NCBI GenBank assembly: GCA_945862265.1
Contig: CAMAXP010000001.1
Coordinates: forward strand, 62,001-126,000
DNA length: 64,000 nucleotides
Direction: 5' to 3'
DNA from: Bordetella parapertussis
Lineage (GTDB): Bacteria > Pseudomonadota > Gammaproteobacteria > Burkholderiales > SG8-39
Shown here: positions 25,080 to 32,098 of the stretch, in pieces
Numbering within the stretch: position 1 is the first letter of the stretch
How the letters are laid out: every line of letters begins with the position of its first letter
The notes under the pieces: generated by a model
The model's database searches: none
The model's input: only the letters and a program-made list of their open reading frames with translations
Told to the model about the DNA's origin: nothing
Translations under genes and position numbers: made by a program

Positions 25080-25111
25080 GCGATCGGCCCTCCAATGCGA
25101 TGCTGCGAATT

Positions 25112-25137
25112 TTGACTTAGTCCATTGACTTAGTCAA
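25112..25137 (-). promoter_or_regulatory. Tandem 13-bp operator of the first PIN module
   Basis: TTGACTTAGTCCA (25112-25124) and TTGACTTAGTCAA (25125-25137) abut exactly. The second is a perfect inverted repeat (TTGAC-TTA-GTCAA). On the minus strand the pair spans a likely -35 TTGACT and the spacer towards a weak -10 (CAAAAT), so the Phd protein bound here would block RNA polymerase. Confidence 0.6.
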
Positions 25138-25149
25138 TGTTGCGCCGGT

Positions 25150-25174
25150 TCATTCGATCACCCGGTCGGCGCGC
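25150..25174 (-). repeat. C-terminal stub of an ABC substrate-binding gene
   Basis: The minus strand encodes ARADRVIE followed by TGA, the terminal codons of the local substrate-binding family. It sits between two PIN/Phd modules, just downstream of the second PIN toxin stop, and nothing else of the gene remains. Confidence 0.65.
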
Positions 25175-25177
25175 AAG

Positions 25178-25594
25178 CTACTTCCGCGCGTCCTGGCGCT
25201 TTACCCGATGCTTCCAGGCGAGCAGCCTCTCGTCGGCAGTGAGCAGCGTCGCCCCGCGCACGATCGCCGTCGCTGCGATGAAACGGTCGGCCAGGTCGCC
25301 GTGCAGCGCATCAAGCTCCGCGGCTAGCACTGCAATCTCGCCGTCGACCGGAAACTCGATCAGGCCCGCGGCGAGCAGATCGGCGCGCCAGTTACGCGTG
25401 GCATGCGGCAGTTCCAGCCGCCCTTTTGCACAGAGCATTGCGCATTCCAAGAAGCTCACCGCGCTCACGCCCACCTGCTGAGCCTCCCACTGGGCATCGA
25501 TCGCGCGCCGCGCCGCGCGGCCGAGCTTGCCGTCGTCGGCGTCCATCCACACCAGCGCATGGGTGTCGAGCAGGATCAATCGAGCGCTTCCCAC
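25178..25594 (-). CDS. PIN-domain toxin (VapC-like), second module
   Basis: A 138-residue PIN protein with ILLDTHALVWMDAD (first Asp), SAVSFLECAMLC (Glu), HGDLADRFIAATA (Asp) and LLTADERLL (Asp). It is distinct in sequence from the module 0.3 kb away, so the two are not a recent duplication. It overlaps its antitoxin gene by 19 bp, implying coupled translation. Confidence 0.94.
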   Translation of the reverse strand: MGSARLILLDTHALVWMDADDGKLGRAARRAIDAQWEAQQVGVSAVSFLECAMLCAKGRLELPHATRNWRADLLAAGLIEFPVDGEIAVLAAELDALHGDLADRFIAATAIVRGATLLTADERLLAWKHRVKRQDARK

Positions 25595-25806
25595 TTCGCG
25601 CCCAGCGGCGCGAGGATGTCGCCTTTGATGCGCACCTGGCCCCGGTGCAGGCCGATCGGCGATTTGGCGCGCCGCCCGGTGTGCGCGCGCAACTCGGCCA
25701 CCGGCTTGCCGTTCTTGGTGATCAGCACCGGCTCGTGGTGCTCGGCCACCTCGTCCATCACCGCCAGGCAGCGGGCCTTGAAGTCGGAGGCTTTCATGGT
25801 TTTCAT
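25576..25806 (-). CDS. Phd/YefM-type antitoxin, second module
   Basis: A 76-residue protein. MKASDFKARCLAVMDEVAEH and EPVLITKNGKPVAELRAHTG match the Phd family. The first ATG (25806) has a TAGGAA ahead of it, and a second ATG at 25797 is equally possible. The tail RIKGDILAPLGAKWEAL binds the toxin. The upstream 50-bp element is shared with the methyltransferase gene at 29430. Confidence 0.93.
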   Translation of the reverse strand: MKTMKASDFKARCLAVMDEVAEHHEPVLITKNGKPVAELRAHTGRRAKSPIGLHRGQVRIKGDILAPLGAKWEALD

Positions 25807-25822
25807 CGGGAGTTCCTATGCG

Positions 25823-25872
25823 ACTATGGTCATGTCCATGGTCACATTATCTGCGCGGCTTCGGCGGCGTGC
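25823..25872 (-). repeat. 50-bp upstream element, copy A
   Basis: This stretch is 45/50 identical to 29462-29511 and is placed the same way, just upstream of a minus-strand gene. On the plus strand it contains ATGGTCA twice (25826-25832 and 25838-25844), a 12-bp-period repeat suited to repressor binding. The minus strand carries GATAAT as a possible -10. Confidence 0.7.
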
Positions 25873-26177
25873 AAGCGGGCGGGAGGTTCATTCGATTTCC
25901 CGGCCGCCGCGAAATCCGTGATCCGCCCCTGCTCGAATGCGGTCTTCGTATGAATACATGAACTACCTCCAGGTAGTCCAAGTTTTACGCCGCACCCCCT
26001 AGATGCGCGGGGCTAAGAATCGGAGAGGGCATCAAAATCTCCTCGGTATTGGTGGCGCACTCGGGCAACATAAGTCAAAAGACAGTCTACTTTCCGACGG
26101 CCGCTGTCGGCCAACACCTGCCCTTCGCGGCCGTCCTCCAATTCTCCTAAAAGCAGACGCTCACAGACTGCCAAATC
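25873..26177. other. Gene-free stretch with substrate-binding-gene debris
   Basis: No supported gene. A possible family C-terminal stub (TCATTCGATTTCCC at 25888-25901) abuts the 50-bp element. The last ~95 bp (26083-26177) are a repeat of the sequence at 27245-27340. The rest shows nothing I recognise. Confidence 0.5.
26083..26177 (-). repeat. Conserved 3'-flank of substrate-binding gene, copy 1
   Basis: From CAGTCTAC to CAGACTGCC this segment aligns along its length with 27245-27340, including CGGCCAACACC/CGGCCACAACC and the closing CAGACTGCC. Both copies lie directly after the stop of a substrate-binding gene on the minus strand. Confidence 0.6.
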
Positions 26178-27164
26178 CTATTCGATCACACTGTCGGCGC
26201 GTACAAGCACGGACTGCGGGATCTTGATGCCGAGCTCCTTCGCCGTTTTCAGGTTGACGACCAGCTCGAAGATCGTCGGAAACTCGACGGGCATCGTCGC
26301 CGGGTCGGCGCCTTTTGCGACCCGGTCAATGTAGCTGGCGGCACGGCGCCACGCCTCGCGCAGGTTCGGACCATAGCTGACGAGGCCACCCGCATAGGCA
26401 TAGTTGTCCCAACCGGACACTACGGGCAGTTTGTGCTGCAGAGCGAACGCCACGATGCGCGGAGCCCCCGAGAGCGTGATCGGGTCGGGAAACAGTACCA
26501 ACCCATTGACCCTTTCCGCTTTTGCCGCGAGCAAGCCTGTTTCCAGATCCTCCGGTTTATTTAACGCAAAGTAAGCAATGCTGATGCCGAGCCGCTTGGC
26601 TGCGGCTACCGAGACTTCGCGCTCCAGGGCCACGCCAGGATGCGCGGCCATCGCAAACACGGCCAGGCGCTTGATGGAGGGCACGATTTCCTTGAGGATC
26701 TCAATGCGCTTACCCACCAGATCGTGCTGAAGGAGTTGCACGCCGGTGACGTTTCCACCCGGGCGGGCCATGCTCTTGACCACCCCGGCCTCCACCATGT
26801 CGCCGCTGAAAACGCCGACGATCGGGATGGTTTTCGTCAAAGACGCCAGCGCGGGGAGCCCGCCATGCATGGCGAACAGGATGTCGGGCTTCTGGGCAAT
26901 CGCTTCCGCAGCTAACTGGCGGGTGCTTTCCCTAGAGAACACCCCGTACGTGATGGGGAGGGTGAGGTTGCGCCCCTCGACATATCCAAGAGCCTTCAAC
27001 TCCTCGCGAAAAGTCGCGAGAGCCCGCGCGACAGAATTTTCAGAGTTGCCAGTCAGCGCCGCCACTCGAAGTACACGCGTCTGACCGTGGGCCAGATTAA
27101 GCAAGCCGCCCGGCGAGATAACTAAGGTAGCAAGAAGTCCGCGAATCGCTTCACGTCTGTTCAT
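26178..27164 (-). CDS. Orphan ABC substrate-binding protein, PF04392 type
   Basis: A 328-residue periplasmic receptor. MNRREAIRGLLATLVISPGG and LLNLAHGQ form the signal peptide. RVLRVAALTGNSENS opens the first lobe, MARPGGNVTGVQLLQ is the family hallmark in mid-protein, and KIPQSVLVRADSVIE is the conserved end. AAGGGGA precedes the ATG. The family resembles tryptophan/tyrosine-type receptors, but no permease or ATPase is present nearby. It is the upstream neighbour of the paralogue at 27341 in the same orientation. Confidence 0.92.
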   Translation of the reverse strand: MNRREAIRGLLATLVISPGGLLNLAHGQTRVLRVAALTGNSENSVARALATFREELKALGYVEGRNLTLPITYGVFSRESTRQLAAEAIAQKPDILFAMHGGLPALASLTKTIPIVGVFSGDMVEAGVVKSMARPGGNVTGVQLLQHDLVGKRIEILKEIVPSIKRLAVFAMAAHPGVALEREVSVAAAKRLGISIAYFALNKPEDLETGLLAAKAERVNGLVLFPDPITLSGAPRIVAFALQHKLPVVSGWDNYAYAGGLVSYGPNLREAWRRAASYIDRVAKGADPATMPVEFPTIFELVVNLKTAKELGIKIPQSVLVRADSVIE

Positions 27165-27184
27165 TCGATCCCCTTACGGTAGCT

Positions 27185-27251
27185 ACAACAAAGCATAAGC
27201 ACCGGGATCGGCGGGCGAAATACCTGCTAACCCAAGTCTGCGGTCAGTCTA
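27185..27251 (-). repeat. Conserved 5'-flank of substrate-binding gene, copy 1
   Basis: Contains AAGCACCGGGATCGG and CTGCTAA followed by CAGTCTA, matching 28342-28407 closely. Both lie just upstream of a minus-strand substrate-binding gene, so the promoter region was duplicated with the gene. Confidence 0.6.
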
Positions 27252-27340
27252 CTCTCTGGCAGGCAGGTTTCGGCCACAACCAGACCTTCACGGCTGTCCC
27301 CTAAGTTGCCCGAAAGCTGCCGTTCGCAGACTGCCGGAGC
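27245..27340 (-). repeat. Conserved 3'-flank of substrate-binding gene, copy 2
   Basis: Second copy of the sequence at 26083-26177, lying downstream of the paralogue ending at 27341. Shared landmarks are CAGTCTACT near one end and GCAGACTGCC next to the stop codon. Confidence 0.6.
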
Positions 27341-28321
27341 CTACTCGATCACCCGGTCGGCGCGTAGCAGCAATATCGCCGGAACGGTGATGCCGAGCGC
27401 CTTGGCTGTCTTGAGATTCAATTCAAACAAGAATTTTGTCGGTTGCATCACAGGAAGATCCGCGGGCTTCGCACCCTTCAAAATCTTGTCGACATACGAA
27501 GCGGCACTCGCATAAAGCAAGGGGAAATCCGCGGCATAGGAGATCAGGCCACCGTTAGGCGCGAACTGCACGTTTCCGTAAACCGCCGGCAGCTTGTGCT
27601 TTGCCGCGAGTGCGATCACCTGTGCGTAATTGACGGTAAAAATGCTCTCCACCGTCACAATGAGCCCTTGAACGCGCTCCTTGGCGCCAGCGTCAAACGC
27701 AGCCGGGAGGTCGGCGGCGGCCTGGATATTCTGAACAATGAGCGTCACGCCCATCGATCCGGCCGCCTTCTTCATGCTTTCGATCTGAGGCGCGGAAATC
27801 GGATCCGATGGATAGGTAAGCACGAGCACGCGCGATATCTTTGGCGAAAGGTCTCGCAGGATCTCAAGACGCTTCGCGGCAAGCGCGCCGGCGATAAAAG
27901 TCATCCCGGTGACATTGCCTCCGGGGCGCGCGAGGGACTCTACGAGCCCGGCACCGATGGGATCGCCGAGGGATAACATCACGATCGGAATCGTCAGGGT
28001 AGCCTTTTTTGCCGCCTGGGCGGCGGGGGTGGTGGATACGACGATGACGTCCGCTTTCAGGCGCACGCATTCGGCCGCAATTGCCGGATACTGCTCGGGC
28101 CGGGCATTTGCGGACAGGTAGTCGATAGAGATTGTCTTTCCGTCCACATAACCAAGGTCGCGCAGGGCGTCGAAGAAGACCTTGTGTCGTGTCGACAGTA
28201 TCGTGCCCGGATCGTACGTAAGGAAGCACAGTCGCGGGATTTTTCCAGGCTGCTGCGCCTGGGCAAAGCGTGACGGGACGCCGAGCGCCACCAGGCCAAG
28301 TACCGCGTCACGCCTATTCAT
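27341..28321 (-). CDS. Orphan ABC substrate-binding protein, PF04392 type (paralogue)
   Basis: A 326-residue receptor. The start at 28321 is preferred over one 7 codons upstream because GGAAGGAG lies just before it. RRDAVLGLVALGVPSRFAQA is the signal peptide. LARPGGNVTGMTFIAGALAA is the mid-protein hallmark, and ITVPAILLLRADRVIE the end. It differs widely from the neighbour at 26178, so the pair is an old tandem duplication or two independent arrivals. No transporter partners are adjacent. Confidence 0.92.
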   Translation of the reverse strand: MNRRDAVLGLVALGVPSRFAQAQQPGKIPRLCFLTYDPGTILSTRHKVFFDALRDLGYVDGKTISIDYLSANARPEQYPAIAAECVRLKADVIVVSTTPAAQAAKKATLTIPIVMLSLGDPIGAGLVESLARPGGNVTGMTFIAGALAAKRLEILRDLSPKISRVLVLTYPSDPISAPQIESMKKAAGSMGVTLIVQNIQAAADLPAAFDAGAKERVQGLIVTVESIFTVNYAQVIALAAKHKLPAVYGNVQFAPNGGLISYAADFPLLYASAASYVDKILKGAKPADLPVMQPTKFLFELNLKTAKALGITVPAILLLRADRVIE

Positions 28322-28341
28322 CCGATCTCCTTCCGTAGCCA

Positions 28342-28407
28342 CGACAAAGCGTAAGCACCGGGATCGGAGGGCGGAATGCCCTGCTAATCCGAGTCTGAAT
28401 TCAGTCT
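28342..28407 (-). repeat. Conserved 5'-flank of substrate-binding gene, copy 2
   Basis: Matches 27185-27251 (AAGCACCGGGATCGG, CTGCTAA, CAGTCTA). It lies upstream of the start at 28321 and adjoins a further broken copy at 28484. Confidence 0.6.
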
Positions 28408-28483
28408 AGCTCGAACGTCCGCTTTCCGGAAAGCCGACCGGCGGCTCTGGGTCGAAAGCGGCCCTCCGGACTAGCAATCCATG

Positions 28484-28588
28484 TCAACGTCCGGCAAGGC
28501 CAATTCGATCCGGGGCCGATTGCGCGTTGGAAAACCCGGGTGCCGTACTTAAGGCAATCAGCGCCAGCACCGTGTCCCGTCTGTTCAT
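28484..28588 (-). pseudogene. Signal-peptide relic of an ABC substrate-binding gene
   Basis: Thirty-four codons: MNRRDTVLALIALSTAPGFS then NAQSAPDRIGLAGR and TGA. Only the signal peptide and first mature residues of the family survive. Its ATG overlaps the stop of the methyltransferase gene (ATGA), so it would be translated after that gene. Confidence 0.75.
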
Positions 28589-29430
28589 CCGGTCTTCCTC
28601 GCCACATACCGCACCCCGCCGAGGATCCCGCCCTCGTAGAGGGAAACGAAAAAACTGTAGGCCGCATCGTACCGTTCATAGCCTTCGACCCCGAACTTGG
28701 CAACGGTGGAATCCTTCAGGCTGCGGTACATGGCCAGTCGCTGCTGCAGGATCCGCGTCCATTCGCCCCCGAGGTCGATGCGTTTTTCGACCGTGCAGGC
28801 GTTTTCCGCCAACAACTCTCTGTAGCCTTCGGGACTTTCGATTTCCGTAAAAGTCATTCCATCGCGAAGCCTCTGCGCCGTGTCCGCGGACAAGGGGCCC
28901 AGGCGAACGATGTCGGTGAAGGCGATCACGCCTCCGGGTTTCAATACCCGGACCGCTTCCGCAACCAGGCGCGGCTTGTCCGGGATGTGCGCCCAGGCTT
29001 CCTGGGAAATCGCGACATCGAAGAAGTCGTCGGCGAACGGCAGCTCGAGCGCATTGCCCGGATGGAAGTCGACCAGGTGATCGAGTCGCGCAAGTTTTGT
29101 AAGGCGGGTCGCGCCGTGAACGCGGCTCTCCGTGAGGTCTATCCCCGTAACCCGGCACCCCGCGGTGTGGGCAAGGTAGCGCGCGGGGCCGCCCATGCCG
29201 CTGCAGATGTCCAGGACGTGTTGACCCCGGGTGATGTCTGCCTCCGCGGCCAGGCTCTCCAGGGCCGCGATTCCGCCGTAGTGGTCCTGGTCGAACTCCT
29301 TTAAATGATCCTCCGTGATCGCATTCCCGGTGATGCCCTTTGCCGCCAGCGCGCCCAGGATCTGGTCCTCGTTGATCGGATGGTTGTCATAGAACTGCAC
29401 GACGGTGTCGAGGTTTGCTTGGTTTCCCAT
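28585..29430 (-). CDS. Class I SAM methyltransferase, UbiE/sarcosine-N-methyltransferase-like
   Basis: A 281-residue cytosolic enzyme. VLDICSGMGGPARYLAHTAG is motif I, VTGIDLTESRVHGA motif II, NALELPFADDFFDVAISQEA the motif IV region, and LKPGGVIAFTDIV motif V. The N-terminal QFYDNHPINEDQIL and DQDHYGG are shared with glycine/sarcosine methyltransferase-like and related small-molecule enzymes. GGAGGAG lies before the ATG. The 50-bp element 31 bp upstream is the same as that before the second Phd antitoxin. Confidence 0.9.
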   Translation of the reverse strand: MGNQANLDTVVQFYDNHPINEDQILGALAAKGITGNAITEDHLKEFDQDHYGGIAALESLAAEADITRGQHVLDICSGMGGPARYLAHTAGCRVTGIDLTESRVHGATRLTKLARLDHLVDFHPGNALELPFADDFFDVAISQEAWAHIPDKPRLVAEAVRVLKPGGVIAFTDIVRLGPLSADTAQRLRDGMTFTEIESPEGYRELLAENACTVEKRIDLGGEWTRILQQRLAMYRSLKDSTVAKFGVEGYERYDAAYSFFVSLYEGGILGGVRYVARKTG

Positions 29431-29461
29431 GGGGACTCCTCCTGCCAGCGGTGCCTAGGTA

Positions 29462-29511
29462 ACTATGGTCATGTCCATGGTTACATTATTCGCGCGGCTT
29501 TGGCCGCGTGC
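29462..29511 (-). repeat. 50-bp upstream element, copy B
   Basis: Copy of 25823-25872 with five mismatches. It fills the gap between the stop of the substrate-binding gene at 29512 and the methyltransferase start at 29430, and holds the same paired ATGGTCA/ATGGTTA repeat. Confidence 0.7.
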
Positions 29512-30483
29512 CTACTGAATCACTTCGTCGGCCCGCACCAGGATCGCCTGCGGGATGGCGACGCCCAGCTGCCGGGCGGTCTGGAGATTGACGACCAACC
29601 GGAACTCGCGCGGTTGCTCCATCGCCATCTCGGCGGGGTTGCCGCCCTTGAGAATCCGCCCGGCGTAGCGGCCGGCACGCCGGAAGATGTCGGTGAAGTC
29701 GGGGCCGTAGCTCATCAGCCCGCCCTTGCGCGCACCGTACTCCAGTTCGAACATCGACGGCAGGCGGTGGCGCAACGCGGCTTCGGCGTAGTCCTGCTCG
29801 AGGTTGTTGCGCGTGGAGAGCAGCGTGGTAATGACGGCCTGCGCTCCAGAGGCGGTGAGCTTGCGGAACGCAGCGTCGAGCATTTCGGGCCGATCGACGT
29901 GCACCATCACCAGGGTGAGGCCGAGCTGTTTTGCCGATTTTTCCGCCAGGTCGATCTCCTGCGTGCAGGCCGCGCGCATGGCTTCGTCGATCACCACGCC
30001 GACGCGCTTCAGGCCGGGCACCATGTCCATCAGGAGCTGCATGCGCTTGATCGTGAGCGCGTCGTTCAGCGTCGTGACGCCTGTCACGCGGGTGCCGGGG
30101 CGTGCCAGCGATTTCACGAACTCCAGCTGGACCGGGTCCGCAATCGTCGCGACAACAATGGGGGTTTTCCGGTCCGCGCTCCAGGCTGCGGCGGCCATCG
30201 GCGTGGCCGGGGCGAAAAACAGGTCGATCTTGTCGGCCACCAGCGCCTGCGCGATCGGCTTGAAGCGCCCCGCATCGTTGGAGGCCGAGCGGCGCATCAG
30301 GTCGAGGTTCTTTCCCTGCACGAACCCCTCTTCGCGCAGGCCTTCGACAAAGCCTTTGAGGGTCATCTGGTAGTACTCGCCGGAATCCTGCCAGCTCAGG
30401 TAGCCGACGCGGGCGATGCGCTCCTGTGCAGCGGCCGTCCCGCAGACCAGCGCGAGCACCGCAATCGCAAGCAGATTTCTCAT
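29512..30483 (-). CDS. Orphan ABC substrate-binding protein, PF04392 type (third copy)
   Basis: A 323-residue receptor. The ATG at 30483 follows AAAAGGGGGA. The signal peptide is RNLLAIAVLALVCGTAAA, without the usual MNRR. RIARVGYLSWQDSGEYYQMT starts the first lobe, LARPGTRVTGVTTLNDAL replaces the common GGNVTG hallmark, and AIPQAILVRADEVIQ ends the protein. It is the most divergent of the intact copies. There is no adjacent ABC permease. Confidence 0.9.
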   Translation of the reverse strand: MRNLLAIAVLALVCGTAAAQERIARVGYLSWQDSGEYYQMTLKGFVEGLREEGFVQGKNLDLMRRSASNDAGRFKPIAQALVADKIDLFFAPATPMAAAAWSADRKTPIVVATIADPVQLEFVKSLARPGTRVTGVTTLNDALTIKRMQLLMDMVPGLKRVGVVIDEAMRAACTQEIDLAEKSAKQLGLTLVMVHVDRPEMLDAAFRKLTASGAQAVITTLLSTRNNLEQDYAEAALRHRLPSMFELEYGARKGGLMSYGPDFTDIFRRAGRYAGRILKGGNPAEMAMEQPREFRLVVNLQTARQLGVAIPQAILVRADEVIQ

Positions 30484-30568
30484 CGAATCCCCCTTTTCTT
30501 CAGTCTGGTGTCGCGAATATAGTCCGCTGCCGCCGGTCGGGAAAGGGATCGGCGCGGACCCTGCCAGG

Positions 30569-31048
30569 TCACTCCGTTGGCTCGGGCTGGTTTTGCAGCT
30601 TGTTGATGCGCTCGATCCGGTCTTCGATGGTGGCGTCGCTACCGCCTTTCCACTGCAGGACCTGCAGCACCACGCCCGAGGCATCGCGGGGGCGCAGCAC
30701 CACTTCGCTGCGGTTGCTGAACTCGTCGCGCAGGGGAATCCTGTAGCCCTTGCCTTCGACTTCCTCAATGAACCCGGCGAGGTCGTCGACCTCCAAGCCC
30801 ATGTGATGGAGGCCTTCGCCATGCTTGTCGATGTGCTGGTTGATGAACCCGTCGGGTTCGAGCGACTGCACGAGCGACAGCACGTTTTCGCCGATCTGCA
30901 TGTAGGCGACTTTCACGGTGCCTGCCTTCTCACGCAGGATTTCGGTGCGGATATGGAGCGCGTTGAGCAATTTGACGTATTGCTCGGTGGCTTGATCGGC
31001 ATCCCGCACTGCGATAGCCACATGATCGATTCGCTTGATGCTCGCCAT
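30569..31048 (-). CDS. VOC-family (glyoxalase/methylmalonyl-CoA-epimerase-like) protein
   Basis: A 159-residue protein. The ATG at 31048 follows GAGGAGAC. RIDHVAIAVRDADQATEQYV and GEGLHHMGLEVDDLAGFIEE are the paired beta-alpha-beta-beta-beta units that place metal ligands (His in DHVAIAV and HHMGLEV, and Glu near the end of each unit). Members epimerise methylmalonyl-CoA or open/reduce other small substrates. It is divergent from the RidA-like gene. Confidence 0.9.
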   Translation of the reverse strand: MASIKRIDHVAIAVRDADQATEQYVKLLNALHIRTEILREKAGTVKVAYMQIGENVLSLVQSLEPDGFINQHIDKHGEGLHHMGLEVDDLAGFIEEVEGKGYRIPLRDEFSNRSEVVLRPRDASGVVLQVLQWKGGSDATIEDRIERINKLQNQPEPTE

Positions 31049-31128
31049 GCCGTGTCTCCTCGGGTTGGGGCCGGGCAAGTATAGTCGGAGGTACGGGCGG
31101 CCCCTCACGCCGACAGGAGGCAGAAACC

Positions 31129-31509
31129 ATGGAACGACACGTAGTGCACACCGACAAGGTGCCGCCGGCGAGGGTCCCGCTCTCGCAGGCGATCAAGGTG
31201 GGCGGCTGGGTCTTCGCCTCGGGCCAGCTTGGCATGGACCCGAACACCGGGCGCCTTGTCGGAGGCGGGATCACGGCCGAGACGCGGCAGGTCTGCGAAA
31301 ACCTCAAGGCAGTACTGGAAGCGGCAGGTTCCTCGCTGGGAGAGGTGGCCAAGGTGACGATCTACCTGGCCGACCTCGGGGAGCTCATGGCCATGAACGA
31401 GGTGTTCAGCGGCTACTTCCCGCAGGACCCGCCGGCGCGGACCACGTTCCAGGCCGCGGGCCTGGTGGCCGGGGCGCGCGTCGAGATCGAGGCTATTGCG
31501 GTCGGTTGA
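31129..31509 (+). CDS. RidA/YjgF/YER057c-family protein
   Basis: A 126-residue trimeric-family protein. QAIKVGGWVFASGQLGMDP, TRQVCENLKAVLEAAGSSLG and VAKVTIYLADLGELMAMNEV are the standard segments. The Arg in PPARTTFQAAGL corresponds to the substrate-carboxylate-binding Arg that RidA uses to deaminate reactive enamine/imine intermediates. GGAGGCAG precedes the ATG. Many subfamilies have other roles, so imine deaminase activity is only likely. Confidence 0.92.
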   Translation: MERHVVHTDKVPPARVPLSQAIKVGGWVFASGQLGMDPNTGRLVGGGITAETRQVCENLKAVLEAAGSSLGEVAKVTIYLADLGELMAMNEVFSGYFPQDPPARTTFQAAGLVAGARVEIEAIAVG

Positions 31510-31561
31510 GGCGGTGGTTCATTCTTCCCTCCCCAGGTTGCCCGACAGCCAGGCTGTGAAT

Positions 31562-31801
31562 TCACTTCCGGGCGTCCCGCCGGACGCGTTTTTTCAAAGA
31601 TTCGAAATATGCAGCATCAGCCGGTGCGCCCGCGGCGGAGGCAGCGCCTTCGAGCAGCAGGCCGCGCAGGCGCAGGCGATCGGCATCCTTGCGGATCAGT
31701 TCGCGCACGTACTCGCTGCTCGTGCCGTAGCCGCGCTCGCTGACCTGCTCGTCCACGAAGGCCTTGAGGGAGTCGGGCAGGGAGATGTTTATCGTGCTCA
31801 T
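31562..31801 (-). CDS. ParD/CopG-type antitoxin without an adjacent toxin
   Basis: A 79-residue ribbon-helix-helix protein. STINISLPDSLKAFVDEQVS forms the strand and first helix, and GYGTSSEYVRELIRKDADRL the second helix, as in ParD. The C-terminal tail (AYFESLKKRVRRDARK) would bind a ParE-type toxin, but the expected downstream toxin gene is absent: only 52 bp separate it from the RidA-like gene stop. It is an orphan antitoxin or the survivor of a broken module. Confidence 0.9.
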   Translation of the reverse strand: MSTINISLPDSLKAFVDEQVSERGYGTSSEYVRELIRKDADRLRLRGLLLEGAASAAGAPADAAYFESLKKRVRRDARK

Positions 31802-31818
31802 GGATCGATAGTGGGCAG

Positions 31819-31836
31819 TTTGGCAAAATTTGGCAA
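31819..31836 (-). promoter_or_regulatory. Direct-repeat operator upstream of orphan ParD
   Basis: TTTGGCAA occurs twice at a 10-bp period (31819-31826 and 31829-31836), one helical turn apart and 18 bp before the start codon. Ribbon-helix-helix antitoxins commonly bind such repeats to control their own promoter. Confidence 0.5.
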
Positions 31837-31877
31837 CGTGGTCCTGGCGAGCCGATCGAATGCGTCTGCTTGCCGGT

Positions 31878-31903
31878 TCATTCGACCACCCGGTCGTCAC
31901 GAG
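31878..31903 (-). repeat. C-terminal stub of an ABC substrate-binding gene
   Basis: The minus strand reads DDRVVE and TGA with a small deletion that shifts the preceding ILV codons out of frame. It adjoins the broken thioesterase gene, whose frame ends 46 bp upstream of it. Confidence 0.6.
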
Positions 31904-31949
31904 AATACGCACCGGCGCCAAAAACTTGGAAAATGCGCCGATGCGCCCC

Positions 31950-32087
31950 TCAGTAGCCCTGGTGGTGCTTTTCGAGCACCTCCCATTCGCAGGTCACCTC
32001 CTCGGTGGTGGCGGTGAGGATCACGATCCCCATCTCGTTCACCCATCCGGGCAGCGCGTTGATCCGGTCGACCGTTTCCTTTGACAT
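31950..32087 (-). pseudogene. Truncated PaaI-type thioesterase (N-terminal 45 residues)
   Basis: The frame MSKETVDRINALPGWVNEMG, then IVILTATTEEVTCEWEVLEK and HHQGY, matches the beginning of hotdog-fold thioesterases, where HxQGxGIVHGG would come next. A stop falls right after GY, before the catalytic loop. The truncated end lies beside a substrate-binding-gene stub, so a recombination event probably replaced the remainder. It starts 11 bp after the DehI-like gene in the same direction. Confidence 0.65.
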
Positions 32088-32098
32088 GCTTGCTCCGG

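Noticed and set aside
26003..26227. A 74-codon plus-strand frame in the gene-free stretch
   Set aside because: It overlaps the end of the binding-protein gene, has no ribosome site, and its sequence is partly the conserved 3' flank repeat.
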